This document shows, one piece after another, positions 49,238 through 56,743 of a stretch of DNA of 64,000 nt (position 1 is its first letter; every line of letters starts with the position of its first letter). The position numbers and the translations under genes were made by a program. The notes under the pieces are model-generated. The model was not told where the DNA came from. It searched no databases and saw only the letters and a program-made list of their open reading frames with translations. Origin of the DNA: Minisyncoccota bacterium (GTDB taxonomy: Bacteria > Patescibacteriota > Microgenomatia > UBA1400 > PJMF01); NCBI GenBank assembly GCA_018657765.1, contig JABHWM010000018.1, positions 266,873-330,872 on the forward strand, read 5' to 3'.

Positions 49238-51049
49238 CTATATCAGTCCAGCAACAAATGAACCAAGGCCTACAGATGTTGGAATATCTTTTGTTGGAGG
49301 TTTTTTTTCAGAAAGAGAATTGTTTTTGAATTTTTTTGTAGAAGGAGTTCCGGCTCCAGAAGAATCATAATTCATCTCACAATTAAGACACCAGCTGCAT
49401 TCTCCGATCCAAGTATTATCAGTGCCACATTTTAGACAGCTTCCCATTTTCCATTCTTTAGCTCTATCATTACCAATAAAATTGGATAAATCCATTCTAG
49501 ATAAGCTAGCTGGATTTAAAGCTCCATTGGCTTGTAAGTTAGCCAATTGCTGGACACTACTAAAAGGACTGAGAGCCACACATTCCACCAGAGAAGTATC
49601 AAAAGCTTTTATAGCAGAGGAAAAACCAAGACTACTGGATAAAGATAAAGCAAAGGCTTCTTCATCTAGGTTGCCAAATTTTTTGAAATGTTCAAATAAA
49701 GAAAAACGTTTTTTTGTAGATATTTTTTTTGTATCCAGAATACCGGCCAGAACAACTCTTTTCATAAAGTTTTCTAACTTTTGCACAGAAGAAGGGCTTG
49801 TTTGTTGCCCTGGTGTTGTTTCTTTTTCTACCACATCTAGTAATAACTCAGCATATTCTTCTAGAGAAGATTCCATTTTTTTGATTTTATTTCTGGTGAT
49901 TTTTTGTTGGAGTCTTTTGAAGAATTTTTTTTCTGGGAAAAGAGTGAAGAAAGTTTCTGAAGCTGTTTTTGTATGAAGGTTTTCTGGAAGAGTAATGAGT
50001 GTGTTCATTATAAATTCTTCTTTTTTTGCAAATTCTAGATTTTCAAAGTTACTAGGAGTTTTTTTACCAAGAGATCTGAAAAGTTTTGTATGATCATCCC
50101 ATCCTTTAGGAGCCATGTGTTGATCATGAAGGAGGATAAATCTATTTAATTCTGGGATAAAAACTGGTTGAGCGATGACGATAATACTGAGATTTCCTTC
50201 ATGAATAGCAGATTGGGGCATGACATAGAGATATTTGGGGCCTAGAGAAATAGAACCAGCGTGATTTTCTATTCCCATTTTTTTACGGACATCTGGTTGG
50301 ATGAAAGTAAAAGATTTTGTTGGAGAAAGAGTTTTCCAGCCTTTGCTTTCTAGCTCTTGAGTTGTTTGTTCTGCAGAGTGGGGGAGAGTTCTGTTTTCTT
50401 TTAAGTTCTTTGAAGGTGTTGAATCAATTTCTGACTGATTTTTTGCCAAAAGAGAAATTAGGGCATGTGGAGAATTAGAAAAAATACTCTGTAAAGCTTG
50501 GAGAAGGTTTTCTATCTGCTTTTTTTCCAAACCATATCTGGCTTTTTCTGCTTGGTTGATAGCTATAGATTCTACAGCTTCTTCACAAATTTGGAGTAAA
50601 TCAGGACGGAGTTTATATAAATCATCATAAAGAGCTAGATTTCCAGCTGGTTTTTGAGAAATATCATAAGCCAGGTGAGTTATGGGTAGTTTTTGTGTTT
50701 CTGAAAGAATAGAGCGGAAGAAATATACTAAGAGGTCTTTTTGTTCTTGTCTGTTATTGAGGGGTATTACTTCTCTGATGATAAAGTTGAGGATAACAAT
50801 GAGTTTGTCTTGGGAAGGGTTGGGAATTTCTGGGATGAGTGTGGTCTGTTTTTCTTTTTCTGTTTGTTTTTGTAAATTAGTAAGTAAAGAAGTATTCTCT
50901 AGCTTATATTTTGAAGAAGTCGCTGGTTTTCTTGAGATAGATTTTTCTACTGGAGTAGGGAAGATTTCTCTAAAAAAAGCTGCAGGAATAGAACCTGTCG
51001 GCAAGACTGAGTTTGATGGTTGGTCAAAAATTATTGGTTCATGTAACAC
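49238..51049 (-). CDS. Hypothetical protein with C-terminal zinc-ribbon-like motif, head of the minus-strand T4SS-region gene run
   Basis: CLKCGTDNTWIGECSWCLNCE; start revised to GTG 51049 (AGGAG-N5-GTG) from the TTG at 51085 in the ORF track. Confidence 0.65.
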   Translation of the reverse strand: MLHEPIIFDQPSNSVLPTGSIPAAFFREIFPTPVEKSISRKPATSSKYKLENTSLLTNLQKQTEKEKQTTLIPEIPNPSQDKLIVILNFIIREVIPLNNRQEQKDLLVYFFRSILSETQKLPITHLAYDISQKPAGNLALYDDLYKLRPDLLQICEEAVESIAINQAEKARYGLEKKQIENLLQALQSIFSNSPHALISLLAKNQSEIDSTPSKNLKENRTLPHSAEQTTQELESKGWKTLSPTKSFTFIQPDVRKKMGIENHAGSISLGPKYLYVMPQSAIHEGNLSIIVIAQPVFIPELNRFILLHDQHMAPKGWDDHTKLFRSLGKKTPSNFENLEFAKKEEFIMNTLITLPENLHTKTASETFFTLFPEKKFFKRLQQKITRNKIKKMESSLEEYAELLLDVVEKETTPGQQTSPSSVQKLENFMKRVVLAGILDTKKISTKKRFSLFEHFKKFGNLDEEAFALSLSSSLGFSSAIKAFDTSLVECVALSPFSSVQQLANLQANGALNPASLSRMDLSNFIGNDRAKEWKMGSCLKCGTDNTWIGECSWCLNCEMNYDSSGAGTPSTKKFKNNSLSEKKPPTKDIPTSVGLGSFVAGLI

Positions 51050-51296
51050 AAAAGCTCCTCTATTTAGAGGAGCATCGGGAGGCAAGTTTATTGTTTCTAT
51101 GCAGTTTTTTGCAAAAAAATATGCCCGATGCTCGTCGGAAAGAATTTTTTTTAATTCTTTCTACTTCATTTTTTTATAAAAAAACGAAGGTAGCACTCTG
51201 ACCGGACTTGTCTTTTTCTAGAGAAAATTTATCTAGTAAAAGCGTTACCGTTGCGGCACAGTCCCAGGATCTAACTGGACTTCCGAGTGGTAAGTG
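51047..51296 (-). ncRNA. Candidate cobalamin-like riboswitch plus translational expression platform
   Basis: Minus strand: CACTC-GGAA-[GTCCAGTTAGATCCTGGGAC]-[ACTG-TGCCGCAA-CGGT]-AA-CGC-[hairpin]-AAGTCCGGTCA-GAGTG, followed by 10-bp antisequestor and 8-bp SD-sequestering hairpins. Confidence 0.5.
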
Positions 51297-51425
51297 ATTT
51301 ATAGCATAGAGGAGGGAGGGGTGTCTATATAAAAATGATAAAAATAGATGTTTATAATAAAAAAACTATGAGATGTCTTTATAGAGGTTTTTTTGAAGGA
51401 AAAATGGTAAAATATATTAAAGTAT

Positions 51426-53924
51426 ATGCCTATAGAAAATAATTATCATTCGTTTGAAGAAATAGCTGAAAATTTACCAGACGGAGTTCTTGATCTAGAT
51501 CAACTTTCTATACCATCAGAGAATAGTAAGCTTTTTAAAAACTTATTTAATGGTTTTGAGAATTTTTCTTTTAAAGAGGGTAAAGTAAATGAAGCTATTA
51601 AAGATAGAAATATTCTTGACGTAGCAATAAAAACTCTAGTTAAATTGTGGAGTGAGTTAGATAATTTAAAAACATCTTTTGCTCAAAAAAGCATGTCAGG
51701 CGAATCTTATCCTGGAATAACTCCAGAAACAGATATTCTTAAAGTGACTGAGTCAGAAGATATTTTTAAAGGATTAATTTTTTCCTATTTAGTTGATATA
51801 AGTGCTATTTTGGAAAAAATAGATCAAGAATATTTACAGAATGAATTTTTTAATGAAACTGGTTTTTCGATATCTGGGGAGTATCCAGAAGATGAGGAAA
51901 ATCTGGATGAAGCTTCTAAAGAAAAGTTAAAAGAAAAGTTAAAGCCAATTGCTATAGATAGAATAGAAAGACTTTTTACTGAAATTGTTTGGTCTGAACA
52001 ACCAATAAAAGGAAATGATAACAATGATCAGAGGATGACAGCTCCTTTAAAAGGTCTTTCTGAAGAGAAAATAAAAGAAGCTGGTATTAATGACTTAGTT
52101 ATTGAATTTTTAGATGGACCAGATAAAAAACGCTGGGAAATGATTTTTGATGTTTTAAATGGTTTTGCAGAAGGAGCTTCCAAAGGACTAGATGCAAAGC
52201 AATTATCTTGGAAAAATGTTATTGATTCTAGAGAAGCAGCTGCAGGTCATACAGATTTTTCACAAATAGAAGCTTTGGGTAGAAGGCCTGAAGTTTTTCC
52301 TGTTTTAGAAGAGATGATATCTCTTTTAAGAAAGGGTCTAGTTACTTATTATGTAACTTTTGAAAAAGATGGTGATAATTATCATCCAGATAGTATAGAT
52401 GCTAAAAAAATTAAAGATTCTGCCAAAGAAAAAATTTCATCTTTGAAAGAGCAGTTAGAAGATCCTTTAATTGATGACGAAGAAGCAGCTGAGATAGAAT
52501 CGAAAATTAAAGATTTAGAAGAAGAATTACTCAGTTCTTTGAAAAAATCATTAGATGGTTTTGAAAAAAAACTAGTAGAAGTTATTCCTGGGCAGGATAT
52601 TCCTGATTTTGCTAAAGAAATAAAATATAATTACACCCAAAATGGAGAACCAAAAGAAGCAACTTCTTCTTTTGGGACAATGTCTACTGAAGAATACTTG
52701 AAACAAAAATTTCCTGATGTGCCAAATCATATAATGGGTGTTGTTTTTATGATTACAGTAATTGGAGAATTTAGATTGAAGTTTTTTGCTGAATACTATT
52801 CTAGATATCTAAAATCTCCTGATTCTACTTTTGATACTAGACCACTAGAAGTTCATGCTCCAATGTCTAGGATTTTATATGCAATAAGAGCTTATGGAAG
52901 AGTAACAAAAGAGTTCAGGTTACTGTGGCAAATATTTCGTTTACCAGAAAAAGATCTTGATCATGCATTAACTGAAGAAGTTAAGTATCCAACAAAAGAT
53001 AAAAAATTATTTCCATATAGAAAAGGAGATTTAACTGAAGACAATTTACTTGATTATAAATTTAATGCTCTAGACGGAGAGTTTCTTCCTAAAAATGCTA
53101 AGTTAAAAGCAGATGGAGAATCATATAAAAATGATCCTGATACGGCTGTTGATAATGATAATGTTGAAAGAGCTATTGAAGTTAGAGATCATGTTAGGAC
53201 TAATTTTACAATTGAAGAAACAGCTATTACCCCAGTAAGGCTTCCCTCAGATTTATTTATATTAAGTATGCCTTGTGATGTAATGTTTAGTGATCTAGTA
53301 GATCCAAATAATCTAGAGAATGATTCTTATAATAAAGAAACGTTTAAACTATTTAATGAAGCTTATACTTATTTTGCGAAATTCTTAAAAGAAATTCAGT
53401 TGCCAATAAATGTAAAAACTCCAACAGAAGCTAAACAGAAAATAAACTCTTTAGCAAGAAAAATATCTCCATTCAAAGCATTTTTTGGTTTGATGCCAGA
53501 AGACACTACAAGAGGAATTGTTTTTAGAAAAATGATTCAACAATCTTTGCTTATTATTACAAAAAATATATTTAATCAGTTAGCTAAAAGCATTGATTAT
53601 AAATCAATGAAGGGGCTTACTAAGTATGGTAAATTAACTTTTAGAGAATTTTTTGTTAGTGAAATAGCTATGGAAGAATTTGTAATTCCAAATACTCTAA
53701 TAAGAGTAGTTGCAAATTATTTGGGAAATATTTTTAAAAGATATGAAAATTCTCAACATATTTCTGATTTTTTCTCTACAGCAACAGGAAGTGTATTTGG
53801 TAAGTTTGCAATAGCTGAGGATACTGGTTTAAGAAACCCTATTAAAATTACAAGAGAAGCAGCCCGTAGGGAAGCTCTCATAGATTCAGTTTTATCAGAT
53901 ACTCCTTTAGAGGATGAAAAATAA
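51426..53924 (+). CDS. Large hypothetical soluble protein (832 aa) in the T4SS region
   Basis: Long ORF; TATATT 7 nt upstream of the ATG; no recognised motif. Confidence 0.75.
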   Translation: MPIENNYHSFEEIAENLPDGVLDLDQLSIPSENSKLFKNLFNGFENFSFKEGKVNEAIKDRNILDVAIKTLVKLWSELDNLKTSFAQKSMSGESYPGITPETDILKVTESEDIFKGLIFSYLVDISAILEKIDQEYLQNEFFNETGFSISGEYPEDEENLDEASKEKLKEKLKPIAIDRIERLFTEIVWSEQPIKGNDNNDQRMTAPLKGLSEEKIKEAGINDLVIEFLDGPDKKRWEMIFDVLNGFAEGASKGLDAKQLSWKNVIDSREAAAGHTDFSQIEALGRRPEVFPVLEEMISLLRKGLVTYYVTFEKDGDNYHPDSIDAKKIKDSAKEKISSLKEQLEDPLIDDEEAAEIESKIKDLEEELLSSLKKSLDGFEKKLVEVIPGQDIPDFAKEIKYNYTQNGEPKEATSSFGTMSTEEYLKQKFPDVPNHIMGVVFMITVIGEFRLKFFAEYYSRYLKSPDSTFDTRPLEVHAPMSRILYAIRAYGRVTKEFRLLWQIFRLPEKDLDHALTEEVKYPTKDKKLFPYRKGDLTEDNLLDYKFNALDGEFLPKNAKLKADGESYKNDPDTAVDNDNVERAIEVRDHVRTNFTIEETAITPVRLPSDLFILSMPCDVMFSDLVDPNNLENDSYNKETFKLFNEAYTYFAKFLKEIQLPINVKTPTEAKQKINSLARKISPFKAFFGLMPEDTTRGIVFRKMIQQSLLIITKNIFNQLAKSIDYKSMKGLTKYGKLTFREFFVSEIAMEEFVIPNTLIRVVANYLGNIFKRYENSQHISDFFSTATGSVFGKFAIAEDTGLRNPIKITREAARREALIDSVLSDTPLEDEK

Positions 53925-53997
53925 TTCTATACAGATTTTTATTATTATAAAGTTGTTTTAAGTTTTAAAATAGCTTTTTTAATTATTTGTTTTAAAT

Positions 53998-55716
53998 TTA
54001 TTCATTATCATGGTCATGAATAACATTTCCTCCACCACCATCTAATCTTTCCACAACATCTTCAAAATCTTCCATTCTTACTTTTCTCTTATGTCCTTCA
54101 GGATTATATCTTTTATCTAATGGATCAGTTGCTAAATTTAATATATCTGGCTGATTAGCATTTGTTTTACGACTTATATAGTCAGCTGCTTTAAATGCTG
54201 GTTCAGCCCATTTTCTTCCTGCATATGCGCCAGTTTTATTTGCTTTTGCTTCTTTTATTTTTTCAGGGTCAGTTGGGATAGCTGCCTCTATAGATTGACC
54301 CATAGATGCGCCACCTCTTTTCGCTTTATAAAATTCATTAGCCATACCAGCTGCACCTCTAACACCACCAAGACCCAATGCTACCCCTCTTGTTCCAAGA
54401 GGAACACCTTCTTTAGCTTGACTTACTGCCTTCATAGCCAACGTTTCCCAGATACCACCATCTATCTTCATAGCTTTTTTCATCTCTGCTATAAGTTCTG
54501 GGATTATAAGAATAATACCAATACCAACAAGACTCATAATGACACTACCAGATCCTCTACCTATAAGATAAGGAGGCATAAAACCACCAGTACTGAGGTC
54601 ACCCTTGGTAAACATCTCATAGAGAATAAGAGAAAATAAAACCATAGGGAAAGCCAATAGATTACCAAAAACTAATTTCATCCAATATCCAACATTTGCT
54701 TTACCAGGGATAGCTCCCATCATCAGTAGAATCGGAGCCATAACAATAGCAATAATAATAGTAATGTAAATCTTGAGTAGTTCGAAAAATAATTTGAAAA
54801 CTCCGATCAAAATAGCTATAGAGATAATAAGCCCCAACGTAAGGCCACCAATCCATCCAAGAACGTCACCAATGGCACTAGTGTTAATAGATGCTGCAAA
54901 TTCTTTTACAGCTTCATTCATATTAGCAAAAGCTCCATTATTATTTACTCCAGTAACAAGATCCCAGCCTATTTGGATGAAGGTTTTACTCATCAGTTCT
55001 GTCCCGCCTTCTGGTTTGAACAAACCAATCATCAGATACATTAGTAAGTACATAAGGTCTATCAAAAATCCAGCAATAGCATACGAGAAAGTAACAAAGA
55101 CTAGGGCAACAACTATTCCAGGAATAGCTTGCTGAGCAGTAACAACAGCTTGTCCATCAATTTTCTGGCGGAACATAATCATAAAACCAATAATCAAAAA
55201 GATTGCTACAAAGAAGAAGTAAGCAACATTTCTGAATACTTTCCAGGTTTCTAGTACTGGATCTAATGATGCAAAACCCAAACCTTGAGCTTGAGCTCTG
55301 GGGATAATATGTGCATCTTGTAAAAGTCCTGCTACATAGGTAGTTCCAGAAGCAGCAGGAGTGTAGAGCATGGCTATTGCCTGAGTTGTTTGGCCAATTA
55401 GTCCGCCATTACCATATTTTTCATAAACGAGTCTTTTTTCTTCATCTGTTGCATTCATCATGGCAGTTGTAGATGGGCCAGCAACAGTTAATAGTCCATC
55501 TGCCTGAAGTATTTCTGATGTTTTTGGAAGATGTTTTTCTAGGTCTGTAGAATTTGGATCTTTTAAGCTTTCAATAAGACTATTTGTATTTTTTTCTATA
55601 CTTTTATTTTTTTTGAATAATTCCCAAAAAGGGACAGCTCTAGCCGGTTTTGCTGCAGCAAAAGAACTTACTATAAGGAAAACAAAGAAAATAGCGACCC
55701 GGGTGAGATGCTTCAT
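53998..55716 (-). CDS. VirB6/TrbL-like polytopic membrane protein
   Basis: Signal peptide, about 6-7 hydrophobic segments including LFFELLKIYITIIIAIVMAPILLMMGAIPGK, soluble C-terminal tail. Confidence 0.7.
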   Translation of the reverse strand: MKHLTRVAIFFVFLIVSSFAAAKPARAVPFWELFKKNKSIEKNTNSLIESLKDPNSTDLEKHLPKTSEILQADGLLTVAGPSTTAMMNATDEEKRLVYEKYGNGGLIGQTTQAIAMLYTPAASGTTYVAGLLQDAHIIPRAQAQGLGFASLDPVLETWKVFRNVAYFFFVAIFLIIGFMIMFRQKIDGQAVVTAQQAIPGIVVALVFVTFSYAIAGFLIDLMYLLMYLMIGLFKPEGGTELMSKTFIQIGWDLVTGVNNNGAFANMNEAVKEFAASINTSAIGDVLGWIGGLTLGLIISIAILIGVFKLFFELLKIYITIIIAIVMAPILLMMGAIPGKANVGYWMKLVFGNLLAFPMVLFSLILYEMFTKGDLSTGGFMPPYLIGRGSGSVIMSLVGIGIILIIPELIAEMKKAMKIDGGIWETLAMKAVSQAKEGVPLGTRGVALGLGGVRGAAGMANEFYKAKRGGASMGQSIEAAIPTDPEKIKEAKANKTGAYAGRKWAEPAFKAADYISRKTNANQPDILNLATDPLDKRYNPEGHKRKVRMEDFEDVVERLDGGGGNVIHDHDNE

Positions 55717-55826
55717 TGTAGTGATTATTGTACGTCAAGAACAATAAAAGGCAAACCTGCAAAAAGGTAAAAACACTCGATTGAATACTACAAAATAGTA
55801 CAAATATAGTCTATACTATCTCTTAC

Positions 55827-56678
55827 ATGATAGCGCTAGAACAAGTTAATTCTCTCAAAGAATATTTTGAATCAGCAGAAACAATAGCTGTTGTTTTGGG
55901 TGCAAAACCATCAGTAGATCAAATTGCTCTTGCTAGTGCAGTTTTTGAAGGTTGTAAATCTCTTCAAAAAGATGTCGGCTTATATTCCCCCAAAAAAATT
56001 AAAGATGAACATTTTGAATCTTTAGAAAACATACAGACAGAACTTGGTAAACAAAACTTAGTTATGTCCTTTGACTATGATGAACAAGCTGTTGATAAAG
56101 TTAGTTATCATATCGGAGAAGAAACAAAGAAGTTTTATCTCACTATAAAACCAAAAAAAGGAAATATTCCTTTGGATCCAAAAACAGTTGATTTTTCTTA
56201 TGCTGGGGCAGACATAGATCTTATTTTCTTAATAGGTGTTCATGATCTAGAAACTCTAGATCAATTATATTTTGGTTATGAATCATTATATGAAAATAGC
56301 TATGTAGTGACCTTTCATACTTTCAAACCAGAAATAGGAACTACTCAGTTTGATTTATCTGGTGCCAGTAGCATGAGTGAGGGAGTTATTGATATCTTGG
56401 AAAGTCTGGGTATGAGTCTTAATGAACCAATGGCCACTTCGTTATTGATGGGTCTTGAGACTGCTACGAAAAATCTACAGTCTTTAACTACTACAGCAGA
56501 AACTTTTGATAGTGTTGCAAAGTTACTACGAGCAGGAGCTAGAAGAATCAAAAGAAAAGAATCTCCGACTATTACTTTGACAGCAGAAAAGAAAAAAATA
56601 GTTCGTAGGAAGATAAAAAAAGTTTTGAAGAAATCTTCTACAAAAACTGCAGCAAAAATAACCGTTTCAAAAAAGTAA
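55827..56678 (+). CDS. Degenerate DHH-type phosphoesterase-like protein with basic C-terminal tail
   Basis: Fold-like pattern SVDQIALASAVFEGC...DIDLIFLIGVHDLETLD...SGASSMSEGVIDILESLG...TSLLMGLETAT; canonical DHH replaced by FHT; Lys/Arg-rich tail. Confidence 0.55.
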   Translation: MIALEQVNSLKEYFESAETIAVVLGAKPSVDQIALASAVFEGCKSLQKDVGLYSPKKIKDEHFESLENIQTELGKQNLVMSFDYDEQAVDKVSYHIGEETKKFYLTIKPKKGNIPLDPKTVDFSYAGADIDLIFLIGVHDLETLDQLYFGYESLYENSYVVTFHTFKPEIGTTQFDLSGASSMSEGVIDILESLGMSLNEPMATSLLMGLETATKNLQSLTTTAETFDSVAKLLRAGARRIKRKESPTITLTAEKKKIVRRKIKKVLKKSSTKTAAKITVSKK

Positions 56679-56743
56679 ATGGAAAAGATTTTTCAAAGTA
56701 TAAAAATATAAGTTTAGAGTTTAATAAATAGATTGAATTCTAT

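Noticed and set aside
49422-49976. 184-aa plus-strand ORF inside the 49238-51049 gene, and similar long antisense ORFs (e.g. 50682-51179, 54773-55135, 47948-48310)
   Set aside because: Ser/Phe/Lys-rich shadow ORFs of AT-rich coding genes with no motifs.
51187-51296. RNase P RNA or tmRNA as identity of the structured leader
   Set aside because: The GGAAGTCC and AAGTCCGG words superficially recall RNase P, but the remaining conserved RNase P regions and the required length are absent, and no tmRNA tRNA-like ends or tag ORF are visible. A cobalamin-like core fits better.
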